Position numbers and translations under genes: made by a program. 64,000 bases of DNA from NCBI GenBank assembly GCA_002163975.1, contig CP019636.1, positions 2,269,001 to 2,333,000 of the forward strand, given 5' to 3'. Source of the DNA: Nostocales cyanobacterium HT-58-2. GTDB lineage: Bacteria; Cyanobacteriota; Cyanobacteriia; Cyanobacteriales; Nostocaceae. Each line of letters opens with the position of its first letter. Positions within the stretch are counted from its first letter, which is position 1. Under the pieces are notes generated by a model. It was given only the letters and a program-made list of their open reading frames with translations. It ran no database searches and was not told the DNA's origin. Of this stretch, positions 1 to 9,097 are shown in pieces.

Positions 1-15
1 TCCATACTAGGAGAA

Positions 16-714
16 GTGGGAGTTAACCAGAAAGTTTTAATTAGTGCTGGAATCGGGGCGAGTGTGCTACTCGGAGTGGGATTGCTATTTATGAGTTTTT
101 TGGGAAAACCCGTATCCGAACCAGAAAAACCTGTAGCTGAATCGCCACTCACATCCACACCGGAATCGCCACTCACATCCACACCGGAATCGCTACTCAC
201 ACCCACACCGGAATCGCCACTCACATCCACACCGGAATCGCCACTCACACCCACACCGGAATCGCCACTCACATCCACAAATGATGTGCAATTGGTTTGC
301 CCAGACACACCAATACCACCTCTACCGAGTACGCCAGGTAGGAAAACTGGGATAGCCACAGTTTATGGTTTCCCAAATCATTCACCACTGACAGGCAAAG
401 GAATTATGATCTATCCTGATCAGAAGTTTGGTGGATATGTTCGATATTACGGAGAACTAAAAGATGGAAGGTTTAGCGGTTGTGGAAACTTAACGCGTGG
501 AAATGGTGAGCGCTACGTAGGTCAGTTTGATAATGGTTCTTTTCAAGGCATAGGAAAATTTGTTTTAAAAAATGGTTGTCAATATGTAGGAGAATTCAAA
601 AACAACCAGTATGATGGTCAAGGTACGTGGATGTGTGAAGACGGCTCGCCTTTAAGTGGAATTTGGCAGAAGGGAAAATTGCAAGGAAGCAATAAGCCTT
701 CTAGCTACGAATAA
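16..714 (+). CDS. Membrane-anchored MORN-repeat protein (possibly 5'-truncated by window edge)
   Basis: The protein has a hydrophobic helix near the N-terminus (about residues 7-30, ISAGIGASVLLGVGLLF). A Pro/Ser/Thr linker follows, made of six 8-residue units (ESPLTSTP). The C-terminal half is MORN-like, with motifs such as YYGELKDGRFSGCG, YVGQFDNGSFQGIG and YVGEFKNNQYDGQG. MORN repeats usually mediate membrane or protein contacts; no catalytic domain is visible. The GTG at 16 is preceded by AGGAG only two bases away, which is too close for a good ribosome site. The frame stays open to base 1, so this may be the C-terminal part of a larger protein, for instance a Ser/Thr kinase with a membrane anchor. 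The family assignment is firm; the start is not. Confidence 0.7.
   Translation: MGVNQKVLISAGIGASVLLGVGLLFMSFLGKPVSEPEKPVAESPLTSTPESPLTSTPESLLTPTPESPLTSTPESPLTPTPESPLTSTNDVQLVCPDTPIPPLPSTPGRKTGIATVYGFPNHSPLTGKGIMIYPDQKFGGYVRYYGELKDGRFSGCGNLTRGNGERYVGQFDNGSFQGIGKFVLKNGCQYVGEFKNNQYDGQGTWMCEDGSPLSGIWQKGKLQGSNKPSSYE
139..282 (+). repeat. Six 24-bp in-frame tandem repeats
   Basis: Six consecutive 24-bp units with only a few substitutions encode the ESPLTSTP linker of the MORN protein. The unit is a multiple of three, so copy-number change would lengthen or shorten the linker without breaking the frame. Confidence 0.9.
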
Positions 715-797
715 TTTTTAAGGGATTTTATTTCCTAATACTTTGGTTGATTCAGTATTTCAAGAATCACACTGCTGATGAAAAATTTTTCTAATCT

Positions 798-832
798 AAG
801 ATCCCCGGCTTCTCCAAGAGATTGGGGATCTT
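798..832 (+). terminator. Possible transcription terminator hairpin
   Basis: A perfect 9-bp inverted repeat (AAGATCCCC at 798-806 and GGGGATCTT at 824-832) encloses a 17-base loop, about 85 bases after the MORN gene stop. It is followed only by TTAATTTA, not a clean T-run, so the terminator role is an inference. Confidence 0.4.
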
Positions 833-946
833 AATTTAGACTGCTATGTATTTTAGAAAATTTATTTTAAAAAAACTAACTACAACTGGTTGAAGCTAAA
901 AAACATGAGATTATGTAGAATGTGCTAGACGCCGCCGCAATGCTTA

Positions 947-1037
947 TATAGCGTTTCTCATTTGGATGCCATACATATAGGGGAACAGCATTATTGTGCC
1001 CTTATGGGTGTATCTGACGCAATTGAGAACCGTTATA
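947..1037. repeat. MITE-like palindromic element, about 91 bp
   Basis: Imperfect terminal inverted repeats (TATAGCGTTTCTCATTTG against AATTGAGAACCGTTATA) surround an inner palindromic core (ATACATATAGGG against CCCTTATGGGTGTAT). The outer bases are TA, which is typical of IS630/mariner-type MITEs. It fills most of the otherwise empty stretch 715-1191; no gene is seen in the rest of that stretch. Confidence 0.45.
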
Positions 1038-1191
1038 AATTGAGAGTGTTCGGCGACCTGCAACACTGCAAAACCGATTTTACAAGCTTTATTTCCTTAT
1101 ACATTTTTGCTGTCTCCTTTCTACCTTAAAGTACTAGCAGGCGATTAGTCAATTTATGTCTTCGGTGTGTTGATATTTAGAGGAGTGAGAA

Positions 1192-2435
1192 ATGAATCAA
1201 AAGTTATTTACAAAGTTAATATTAGTTTTCTCTAAAACTTCTTTACTGGGTATTACAAGTTTAGTTATTTCTCTACAACCATCCCTAGCGCAACCTACGG
1301 TCGTTAATCGATTGCCAACAACAACGCCAACCTTACCACCTGCAAAAAATCCGCTCAGCCAAACACCTCCAGAAAATCCCGTCAGTCCAACACCTCCAGA
1401 AAATCCGCTCAGCCCAACACTAATACCCTCACAAAATCAGATACCAAGTCCAACACCTCCAGAAAATCCGCTCAGCCCAACACCAACACCTCTACAAAAC
1501 CAGACACCAAGTCCAACACCTCCAGAAAATCCGCTCAGCCCAACACCAACACCTCTACAAAACCAGACACCAAGTCCAACACCTCCAGAAAATCCGCTCA
1601 GCCCAAAACCAAGCCCAACCTCACCACCAAAACCAAGCCCAACCTCACCACCAAAACCGAACCCAACCTCACCACCAAAACCGAACCCAACCTCACCACC
1701 AAAACCAAACCCAACCCCACCACCAAAACCAAAGCCCAACCTCACCACCAAAACCGAACCCAACCTCCACCACCAAAACCGAACCCAACCTCACCACCAA
1801 AACCGAACCCAACCCCACCACCAAAACCGAACCCAACCTCACCACCAAAACCGAACCCAACCCCACCACCAAAACCAAGCCCAACCCCACCACCAAAACC
1901 AAACCCAACCTCACCACCAAAACCAAGCCCAACCTCACCACCAAAACCAAGCCCAACCCCACCACCAAAACCAAGCCCAACCCCACCACCAAAAACACCA
2001 AACCAAAGGCAAGAACTGTCATCCGTAAGAGCAACTCTTAACTATGTCGGGATCGGTGGAAATATTGGATTCGGTGGCGATACTACTCTGGGTGAAGGTG
2101 CCTTCACTATCTTTAGTAAAATTGGTTTGACAAATAACTTCTCTTTTCGCCCTGCTGTTTTGCTGAAGGAAGATGCTGTGTTTCTTCTGCCTGTAACATT
2201 TGACTATCCAGTGCAATCAGTCACAGACTTTGGAGAACAACGAATAAGTTTTGTTCCTTATGTTGGCGTGGGAGCGGCAATTTCCACAAGTGGAGATAGC
2301 ACCGTCGGCGTTCTTCTCACTAGCGGTGTCGATGTGCCTATATCACCTGAATTTACCGCCACTGCAGGTCTAAACGTTGGTTTTCTTAATGAAACTGATG
2401 TCGGGCTACGATTTGGTATTGGTTACAATTTCTAA
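1192..2435 (+). pseudogene. Secreted proline-rich protein with C-terminal outer-membrane-type domain, split by two +1 frameshifts
   Basis: The ATG at 1192 follows AGAGGAGTGAGAA, a good ribosome site. The protein starts with a signal peptide (about residues 1-33, ending SLAQ). A repeat region follows (PTPPENPLSPTP, then PKPNPTSP). The 24-bp repeat that encodes PKPNPTSP carries one extra base in the unit near 1735 and another in the next unit near 1766. After both insertions the correct reading is in the third frame. That frame runs straight into a Gly-rich, beta-strand-rich tail (LNYVGIGGNIGFG ... GLRFGIGYNF, ending 2435) that resembles small outer-membrane barrel domains. Read as is, translation from 1192 drifts into HHQNRTQP repeats and stops at 2028. 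This is either a decayed or phase-variable gene or two sequencing slips in a repeat. The downstream ATG at 2127 could restart only part of the barrel. Confidence 0.7.
1606..1995 (+). repeat. 24-bp tandem repeat array encoding Pro-rich units
   Basis: About sixteen 24-bp units encode PKPNPTSP or close variants. All units checked near the break are 24 bp except two adjacent 25-bp units (around 1735 and 1760), which cause the frameshifts in the surrounding gene. Long open frames on the opposite strand are a by-product of the periodicity. Confidence 0.85.
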
Positions 2436-2449
2436 CCAATTCCTAATGG

Positions 2450-2582
2450 GGCGTTGCATATTTGCGGGATGATTTGATTTTCTCTGTCAATTGAAAAACT
2501 TAATTTTTGGCGTTCTTAGCGTCTTCTCTGCGAGACGCCGCGCGAAGGTGGTTCATTCTTCATCCCCATTTTATGCAACGCC
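2450..2582. mobile_element. 133-bp MITE with IS1-family-type ends
   Basis: The element starts GGCGTTGCATA (2450-2460) and ends with the exact inverted copy TATGCAACGCC (2572-2582). The inversion continues imperfectly inwards (GGGATGA against CATCCCC). The same 11-bp ends bound the IS1-family element at 52084-52814. Flanking octamers CCTAATGG (2442-2449) and CCCAATGG (2583-2590) match at seven of eight positions, consistent with an old 8-bp target duplication. It has no coding capacity. It is probably a non-autonomous derivative moved by an IS1-type transposase. Confidence 0.7.
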
Positions 2583-2590
2583 CCCAATGG

Positions 2591-2939
2591 AAACAACTCC
2601 AAAAAGTAGAATGCCAAAAATAAGTAACACAAGTGACGTTTTTAATCAGTGATCGCTTGTCCCTACAGAATTCATCCCACATTCCGCACCTTGAAGTATC
2701 ACATAGTATTAGGTACAGGCAACAAACGTAAGAAACAGCAAACTAGCCAAAATAAAACGTTTGTGCACCAAGACACTAAGATGCTCCACTTCACTGGTCA
2801 TTTTCTACAATTTAGGTATGTAATACTTAAGATGTGGAGTGCAGAGAATGTAGATTGTAGTTTTGTGTATTCTTGCCAAAGTAAAATGCACTCGGACAGA
2901 ATTCTTCTTGTATTCTAGTTACCAACGAGCAATGTCGCA
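2591..2939. other. Non-coding gap before the kinase gene
   Basis: I see no supported gene here. An 89-codon open frame (2649-2918) has no ribosome site, no recognisable domain and an unusual composition, so it is left out. Confidence 0.5.
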
Positions 2940-4709
2940 ATGCCTGCACAGATTGACTCTGGAAAGTTGATTAACAATCGCTATCACATTCAGAAGCTTC
3001 TTGGACAAGGAGGTTTCGGGCGGACTTACTTAGCTTTTGACACTCACCGATTCGGTGAGCCTTGCGTCCTTAAAGAGTTTGTAGTTTGGGGGACAGCAGA
3101 AGATATAGCTCAAAAAGCCCGCGAGCTATTCGAGCGGGAAGCCAAGGTATTATACTATCTTAATCATCCCCAGATTCCTAAATTTCTGGCTTGGTTTGCC
3201 GAGAATGAGCGACTGTTTATAGTGCTGGAATATATCGATGGCAAAACTTACTCTCAACTGTTGCAGGAGCGCCTTTCTCACCAAAATCAGGCATTTTCAG
3301 AAGCTGAAGTTATCCAGTGGCTTATAGATCTGTTGCCAGTGTTGGACTACCTGCATAGGCAAAAAATCATTCATCGGGATGTTTCGCTGGACAATCTCAT
3401 GCTTCCTAATGACCAATCTAAACCTGTGCTGATCGACTTTGGGTTAGTTAAAGAAAAAGTATCTCAGATTTGGTCTGTAGGTACGGTTTTAGGAAAAATT
3501 GGCTATGCGCCACCAGAGCAACTGCGTGTGGGGAATTCCTACCCCTCCAGCGATTTGTATGCACTAGGTGTTTGTGCTATCGTGCTTTTGACTGGAAAAG
3601 AGCCACGTTTGTTGATGCATGAGTCCTTAGAGTGGCAATGGCGCTCCTATGTTAATATCAGTGACTCTTTAGCTAGCATACTAGACAAAATGCTGGCGGA
3701 GAAACCAACACAGCGCTACCAGTCAGCAAAAGAAATTCTCGTTGAGATCCAGCTACCAAGTTTACCAAACGAAACAGGAGTGAGCGAGCCACTCAAAAAA
3801 GTCCAAATTAACATTGACCAAGCTAAGAAAGAGCGTGAAGTCGCAGAGATTATAGAATCAGAAGAATTCAAACTGTTGGAGCAACAGGCACTAAGGCTCA
3901 GGGAAACAACAGAAAACAACAGCGAACTTCAGTTTGAAGCACAGACACCAGAACACTCAACTCCCTCAAGCAAGACGATGATCGTTCAACCAGCTGAGTC
4001 AGTCGTTGTTGCTCCAGAACCTGCTTCGCCAGTAAAAACACCTGCTCCTCTCGATCCACAGTTTTTAGAGCATTGTCGGCAAGAACTGAGCCGTTGTCTT
4101 GGACCGTTCGCCAGAGTTATTCTTGAGGATATCCTAACCGAGTTTCCCCAAATCACAGCTTTGCAACTGATTGAAAAGCTAGCAGCGGAAATTCCTAACC
4201 CTCAACGCACCCAAGAGTTTAGAAACCGCATCAAAATCCACAGTAAACCTCACTCTACAACCGATCCACAGGTAGCTTCTGCCCAAAGTAGCCCCACACC
4301 AACAACCATCGTCGTTCAACCCGTCACACAACAAGGAAATTCAATACCACCAGCCACAAAAGACAGCACTCAAGTGCAACAAGCGACGGCACGGCTAATC
4401 CATGTCCAAACAAATAGGCAGATTGAATTGCCGCAAAATCTTTCTGCGATTTGCATCGGCAAGCCAAATAATAGCATTCCTCCAGATATAGATGTTTCAG
4501 TATTTCCCAATTCGAGAGTTGTCTCACGAATTCATGCCGTTATTCACGTTAATATAGACGGTTTTTGTATAGAAGATATGGGAAGTGCCAATGGCACATA
4601 CGTTAACAATTTGCGGTTGTCGCCTGAGAAGAGACATCACCTAAAGCCAGGTGATTACATAAGTCTAGATCGTGAAGGTTTAGTTAAATTCGTGTTTCAA
4701 ATTTTTTAG
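2940..4709 (+). CDS. Ser/Thr protein kinase with C-terminal FHA domain
   Basis: This is a Hanks-type kinase predicted to phosphorylate Ser/Thr in target proteins. The kinase domain covers about residues 15-270. It shows a glycine loop GQGGFG (22-27), the ATP lysine K45 (VLKEF), catalytic HRDVSLDN (145-152), DFG (166-168) and APPE in the activation segment. A charged, Pro/Ser/Thr-rich linker follows. Near residues 375-430 is a helical segment (CRQELSRCLGPFARVILEDIL) often seen after cyanobacterial kinases. A C-terminal FHA domain (about 490-589) carries SRIHAVI and MGSANGTYVNN, the phosphothreonine-binding signature. No membrane helix is seen, so it is probably cytosolic. The FHA domain may recruit the kinase to its own or other phosphoproteins. 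The neighbouring NB-ARC/WD40 and FHA-PrsW genes suggest a signalling region, but no operon link is visible. Confidence 0.93.
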   Translation: MPAQIDSGKLINNRYHIQKLLGQGGFGRTYLAFDTHRFGEPCVLKEFVVWGTAEDIAQKARELFEREAKVLYYLNHPQIPKFLAWFAENERLFIVLEYIDGKTYSQLLQERLSHQNQAFSEAEVIQWLIDLLPVLDYLHRQKIIHRDVSLDNLMLPNDQSKPVLIDFGLVKEKVSQIWSVGTVLGKIGYAPPEQLRVGNSYPSSDLYALGVCAIVLLTGKEPRLLMHESLEWQWRSYVNISDSLASILDKMLAEKPTQRYQSAKEILVEIQLPSLPNETGVSEPLKKVQINIDQAKKEREVAEIIESEEFKLLEQQALRLRETTENNSELQFEAQTPEHSTPSSKTMIVQPAESVVVAPEPASPVKTPAPLDPQFLEHCRQELSRCLGPFARVILEDILTEFPQITALQLIEKLAAEIPNPQRTQEFRNRIKIHSKPHSTTDPQVASAQSSPTPTTIVVQPVTQQGNSIPPATKDSTQVQQATARLIHVQTNRQIELPQNLSAICIGKPNNSIPPDIDVSVFPNSRVVSRIHAVIHVNIDGFCIEDMGSANGTYVNNLRLSPEKRHHLKPGDYISLDREGLVKFVFQIF

Positions 4710-4774
4710 CTGATCATACTGCGGGATACTAAGAAGCAGGACTATCAAGGCAAAAATTCTGGGTCGTACACCTT

Positions 4775-4814
4775 GAATTATTGATAATCTATCAGAATTA
4801 TTGATAATCTATCA
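4775..4814. repeat. Two perfect 20-bp direct repeats
   Basis: GAATTATTGATAATCTATCA occurs twice back to back. Its AT-rich composition is compatible with a protein-binding site or simple slippage. The function is unknown. Confidence 0.6.
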
Positions 4815-5088
4815 CTTTTTTCTGAACTTGAAAGTCGGGAACGTTTAACAGCGAACAGAAAACAATGCGTGTAATTAATTCTGTGTCACTCCTTTAATTT
4901 AGGACTTACGCACTATACAAAAAGACCGAATTATGCGTAGTGCACGCTCATGTGGGAAGCATTGTCTGTATCTGCGACTCAAAAGGACTGCGACTGTAAA
5001 ATGTTTCAGCTATATACAATTCACGTTCCATCTTATTAGCTGCATAAATTGATTCACTTACACCTAATAAGAAGTAAAAGGAGGGTTT

Positions 5089-5121
5089 ATGTCCTCTAGG
5101 TTCAATACCTTACTAAGTTGA
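5089..5121 (+). CDS. Candidate 10-residue leader peptide MSSRFNTLLS (copy 1)
   Basis: ATG-TCC-TCT-AGG-TTC-AAT-ACC-TTA-CTA-AGT-TGA follows AAAAGGAGGG with a short four-base spacer. The second genomic copy (19754) encodes exactly the same peptide; its only difference is the synonymous change AAT to AAC. The stop is followed at once by the ribosome site of a second tiny ORF, suggesting coupled translation. Function is unknown. Translation is inferred from conservation and the ribosome site only. Confidence 0.5.
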   Translation: MSSRFNTLLS

Positions 5122-5129
5122 GGTGATTT

Positions 5130-5174
5130 ATGTCTACTATGGCAATGATCACACAATTGCAATTTTGTCAATGA
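5130..5174 (+). CDS. Candidate second tiny ORF of leader element (14 residues)
   Basis: The ATG at 5130 sits three bases after GAGGTGAT and encodes MSTMAMITQLQFCQ. The paralogous frame at 19795 begins MPTMAL and then diverges, so only the start region is conserved. It may be a coupled reinitiation site rather than a functional peptide. Confidence 0.3.
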   Translation: MSTMAMITQLQFCQ

Positions 5175-5443
5175 ATAAGTTTTATAATTTTTGGTTTCTT
5201 TGCATAAGTTTGTTACAACGGACTCAAACTCATAAATTAAGTCGTGAAAACCGACAGTAGCTCTAAGCCTTGAAATTTATTTCTTGGCGATCGCCAACCT
5301 GCTTATAAATTTTCTAAAAAATAAAGTGTTTTATCTCTCTGGTTTTTTTGTACTCAATAATGCGCAAACTTTAGCACAAATACTATGGATAGCTAGCTGA
5401 AATCTAATCAACCAAATAGCAAATTCTGATAACAGGAAAATCT

Positions 5444-8400
5444 ATGAATGTTGAAGAAGTTCTCAACTTTATTGACGCTTTAATCTTCGCGAAGAAGGGG
5501 AAACATCTAAGTGACGTTCAACGGCTGATAATTCAGGCAGCTTGGTCTGAAACACGTCAGAGTTATGACCAGATAGCAGAAACAAACGGCTATTCCCCTA
5601 ATTACCTTAAGCAAGATGTCGGCCCCAAGTTATGGCAACTCCTTTCAGATGTCTTTGGGGAAAAGATTAAAAAAAGTAATTTCCGCGCCACAGTGCAGCG
5701 GCAAGCAAGTCTAGTGTCCCATGAAAGCGGAGTTATTCATCAAGACCAAATCTGCGTGACCGATCAATGCCAAGATTGGGGCGAGGCACCTGATGTTTCA
5801 ATTTTCTATGGTCGCAGCGACGAACTGGCTGAGCTAGAACAATGGATTGTGACTGAGCGCTGCCGCATAGTAGGGCTTGTGGGCATGGGGGGAATTGGCA
5901 AAACCCATTTGTCTGTTAAGTTAGCCGAACAAATTCAAGAGCAATTTGATTATGTTATTTGGCGATCGCTACGTAATGCCCCATCCCTACAACAGATTCT
6001 AGAATCTTTGCTCCAATTCATCGCCAACAGTCAGGAAACGGATTTACCAGCAACCGTAGATGAAAAAATTACACTCCTGATTGATTATTTACGAAAGCAT
6101 CGATGTTTATTAGTACTGGATGATGTTGAAACAATTTTGTGCGGTGGGGACTATACGGGCTTTTACAAACAAGGTTATGAAGATTATGGCGACTTCTTCA
6201 AACGTCTGGGAGAATGCCGCCATAACAGCTGCTTGATACTTATTAGTCAGGAAAAACCAAAAGAAATTTCTGTAATGCAAGGGGAAACCCTGCCTGTTCG
6301 CTGCCTCAACTTACGCGGTTTAAGTGTATCAGCCGGACTACAGATACTTCAACTGAAGGGTTGTTGCTGCAACTTGGATGCTGAATGCACAGTCCTAGTT
6401 AAAAAATATTCTGGTAATCCACTGGCATTAAAGATGGTGGCGGCAGCGATTCAAGAATTATTTGAGGGCAATGTAGCGGAATTTCTTAAATATAATACCT
6501 TAGTTATTGATGAAATTCGCGCTCTCCTACAGCAACACCTGAATCGATTATCAGAGTTAGGAAAAACCATTTTGTACTGGTTGGCAATTAATCGCGAACC
6601 AGTTTCTATTGATGAATTGCAATCAGATATTTATCCAGGCGTCTCTCAACAAATATTAATAAAAACTCTTAAATCTCTGGTCCAGCGCTCATTGATTGAA
6701 ACGACGACAAACCATTTTTATTTGCAGCCAGTGCTGATGGAATATGCAAGTAGCTTGTTGATTGAGCAGGTTTGTCAAGAAATTGAGACAGGAGAACTGG
6801 TTTTGCTCAAAAGCCATGCTCTACTTAAAGCCTCGTCTAAAGAATATATTAGAGAAGCGCAAATTACTTTCATCATCCAACCTATTATAGACAGGCTGCT
6901 GGCTGTTTTTAAGAATCAAAGTCATCTAGAAATTCGGCTTGAGGAAATTATATCAAAACTGCAAGTTGACTCTGGGCAAGAATCCGGCTATGCTGCCGGA
7001 AATATCCTGAATCTCCTTTGTCAACTTCAGACAAATTTAAATGGCTACGATTTTTCGGATTTAAATGTTTGGCAAGCGTATTTACAGGATGTAAATTTAC
7101 ACGATGTCAACTTTACTGGTGCTGATTTAGCTAAATCAGTTTTTGCTCAACAGCTAACGCAGATTTTAGCGATCGCATTTAGTCCAGATGGTCAAATGCT
7201 GGCAACTGGAGATGCTAACGGTGAAGTTCGCTTATGGCAAGTAGCGGATAGCAAATTGCTTCTCATTTGTAAGGGACACACGGGTTGGGTACACTCGGTT
7301 GTTTTCAGCCCAGATGGTCGTATGCTGAGCAGCGCTAGTAGCGACCAGACTCTGAAGTTATGGGATACAACAGATGGTACATGTCTGAAAACTTTGACAG
7401 GACATAATCAGCGGGTTCGCTCCGTGGCTTTTAGCCCAGATGAAACGATTTTGTGCAGTGGCAGTAGTGACTGTACGGTGAGGCTTTGGGATATAAATAG
7501 TGGTGAGTGTCAGAAAATTTTGTCGGGACACACCAGTTACATCTGGTCAGTTGCCTTTAGTCCAGACGGGATGACGCTAGCAAGTGGTAGCGATGATCGT
7601 ACAGTCAAGCTATGGGATGTGCGTACAGGTGAATGTAGGAAAACTTTGTTAGCAGATACTCATTGGGTTCGCACTCTCTGCTTTAGTCCAGATGGAAACA
7701 TCCTCGCTACGGGTGGTGGTGACTGGACTGTTAAGCTTTGGGATGTCCGTGACGGTGTTGAGGTAAAAATTTTAGAGGGACACAACCAACGCATACGAGC
7801 AGTAGTATTTAGTCCAGATGGAAGTACGCTGGCAAGTGGCAGTGGCGACCATACAGTGAAATTATGGGATGTTGACACGGGTCGATGCCTCAAAACTCTC
7901 CACGGACATAGCAGTCGATTAACAGCGATCGCCTTCAGCCCAGATGGGACAATTCTCGCCAGTGGTGGTGAAGACCAGGCAGTACGCCACTGGAATGTTC
8001 GTGATGGTAAGTGCTTGAAAACTTGGCAGGGCTATGCCAGTTGGGTTCAATCTGTCGCTTTCAGTCCAGATGGGAAAATTCTTGCTAGTGGGAATGAAGA
8101 TTGGACGGTAAGGCTGTGGGATGTCAGCATCAATCAAGAACTCAAAACCGCACCAGCAGAAACAAAAGCTGTCATTTTGCAAGGACACACTGGTTGGGTT
8201 TGCTCAGTCGCTTTCAGTCCAGATGGAACAACCTTAGCTAGTGGAAGTAGCGATCGGACTCTAAAACTTTGGAATGCAACAGACGGTAAATGCCTCAAGA
8301 CTTTGTTGGGACATACTCGTTGGGTTCGCTCAGTTGTCTTCAGTCCAGATGGAACAACCTTAGCCAGTTGCGGTGGTGACAATTGCTTGAAGTTATGGGA

Positions 8401-9031
8401 TGTGCGTGAAGGTAAATGCTTGAAAACTTGGCGGGGACACAATGGTTGGCTTTGGTCAGTGGCTTTTGGTCCGGATGGTTGCACCTTAGTCAGCGCCAGT
8501 GAAGACAAAACAGTGAAGTTATGGGATGTCTGCACAGGCGAATGCTTAAAAACGTTTGTAGGACATAGCAGTTGGGTACAGTCAGTGGCTTTTAGTCCAG
8601 ATGGGAAGATTTTGGCTAGTGGCAGTTGTGACCAAAGTATACGCTGTTGGGATGTCCACACTGGCGAATGCCTGAACACTTTTTGGGGACACGCTAGTTG
8701 GGTGCAGTCAGTGGCTTTTAGCCCAGATGGTAAGGCTTTGGCTAGTGGCAGTTGTGACCAAACGATAAAACTTTGGGATGTCAGTACTGGTAAGTGCTGG
8801 CAAACTTTATCGGCTCACGCCAGTTGGATTTGGTCGGTTGCTTTTAGTCCGGGAGGGATCTTGGCTAGTGGCGGTCAAGATGAAACGATTAAACTTTGGG
8901 ATGTTAATGGTGGTGAGTGCTTGGAAACTTTCAGAAGTAAAAGACCTTATGAAGGTATGCGCCTTACCAAAGCTCAAGGCTTAACTCCAGCTCAATTGGT
9001 TACCCTTAAAAGTTTGGGCGCAGTGGAATAG
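5444..9031 (+). CDS. vMAP-N / NB-ARC NTPase with 14 WD40 repeats
   Basis: The protein is 1195 residues. Residues about 1-85 match the N-terminal domain of vWA-MoxR-associated proteins (VEEVLNFIDALIFAKKGKHL, an HTH-like fold). Next is a STAND-type NB-ARC NTPase with Walker A GMGGIGKT (147-154) and Walker B LLVLDD (222-227). A short pentapeptide-like stretch (about 530-570, NLHDVNFTGADL) follows. Then come 14 WD40 repeats (about 572-1160) with the consensus VAFSPDGxxLASGSxDxTVKLWD, enough for two seven-bladed propellers. STAND proteins act as ligand-triggered switches, and the propellers probably sense or scaffold. No effector nuclease or protease domain is visible. The ATG has no strong ribosome site. 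The C-terminal tail after the last blade (KAQGLTPAQLVTLKSLGAVE) is typical of this cyanobacterial family. Confidence 0.93.
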   Translation: MNVEEVLNFIDALIFAKKGKHLSDVQRLIIQAAWSETRQSYDQIAETNGYSPNYLKQDVGPKLWQLLSDVFGEKIKKSNFRATVQRQASLVSHESGVIHQDQICVTDQCQDWGEAPDVSIFYGRSDELAELEQWIVTERCRIVGLVGMGGIGKTHLSVKLAEQIQEQFDYVIWRSLRNAPSLQQILESLLQFIANSQETDLPATVDEKITLLIDYLRKHRCLLVLDDVETILCGGDYTGFYKQGYEDYGDFFKRLGECRHNSCLILISQEKPKEISVMQGETLPVRCLNLRGLSVSAGLQILQLKGCCCNLDAECTVLVKKYSGNPLALKMVAAAIQELFEGNVAEFLKYNTLVIDEIRALLQQHLNRLSELGKTILYWLAINREPVSIDELQSDIYPGVSQQILIKTLKSLVQRSLIETTTNHFYLQPVLMEYASSLLIEQVCQEIETGELVLLKSHALLKASSKEYIREAQITFIIQPIIDRLLAVFKNQSHLEIRLEEIISKLQVDSGQESGYAAGNILNLLCQLQTNLNGYDFSDLNVWQAYLQDVNLHDVNFTGADLAKSVFAQQLTQILAIAFSPDGQMLATGDANGEVRLWQVADSKLLLICKGHTGWVHSVVFSPDGRMLSSASSDQTLKLWDTTDGTCLKTLTGHNQRVRSVAFSPDETILCSGSSDCTVRLWDINSGECQKILSGHTSYIWSVAFSPDGMTLASGSDDRTVKLWDVRTGECRKTLLADTHWVRTLCFSPDGNILATGGGDWTVKLWDVRDGVEVKILEGHNQRIRAVVFSPDGSTLASGSGDHTVKLWDVDTGRCLKTLHGHSSRLTAIAFSPDGTILASGGEDQAVRHWNVRDGKCLKTWQGYASWVQSVAFSPDGKILASGNEDWTVRLWDVSINQELKTAPAETKAVILQGHTGWVCSVAFSPDGTTLASGSSDRTLKLWNATDGKCLKTLLGHTRWVRSVVFSPDGTTLASCGGDNCLKLWDVREGKCLKTWRGHNGWLWSVAFGPDGCTLVSASEDKTVKLWDVCTGECLKTFVGHSSWVQSVAFSPDGKILASGSCDQSIRCWDVHTGECLNTFWGHASWVQSVAFSPDGKALASGSCDQTIKLWDVSTGKCWQTLSAHASWIWSVAFSPGGILASGGQDETIKLWDVNGGECLETFRSKRPYEGMRLTKAQGLTPAQLVTLKSLGAVE

Positions 9032-9097
9032 GCAGATTATTGCTTTGGGAGCGAATTAATACCAGCATAAGCGACAGTAAATACGATACACCAGGTT

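Larger units (their letters stand above)
4904..5178 (+). promoter_or_regulatory. Duplicated leader element, copy 1 (upstream of NB-ARC/WD40 gene)
   Basis: This stretch is about 85% identical by eye to 19478-19850 once a 102-bp MITE is removed from the second copy. Conservation is highest in roughly the last 100 bases: GATTCACTTACACCTAATAA, a strong AAAGGAGGG ribosome site, a 10-codon ORF and a second ribosome site/ATG pair. CACCT (5061-5065) could pair with AGGTG (5121-5125), which would hide the second ribosome site. It lies 270 bases before the gene at 5444. The rest of the 4710-5443 gap contains only the 20-bp repeats and HIP1-like sites. Confidence 0.65.

Noticed and set aside
1437..2034. 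Long leftward open frames (Gly/Val/Leu-rich) opposite the proline-rich gene
   Set aside because: They arise because the 24-bp repeat keeps several frames open; no start signal or plausible protein.
2649..2918. 89-codon rightward ORF before the kinase gene
   Set aside because: No ribosome site, no domain and an odd composition; it appears to be chance in non-coding DNA.
7660..8679. Leftward ORFs opposite the WD40 repeats
   Set aside because: Mirror frames of a highly repetitive coding region; the sense frame is clearly the gene.
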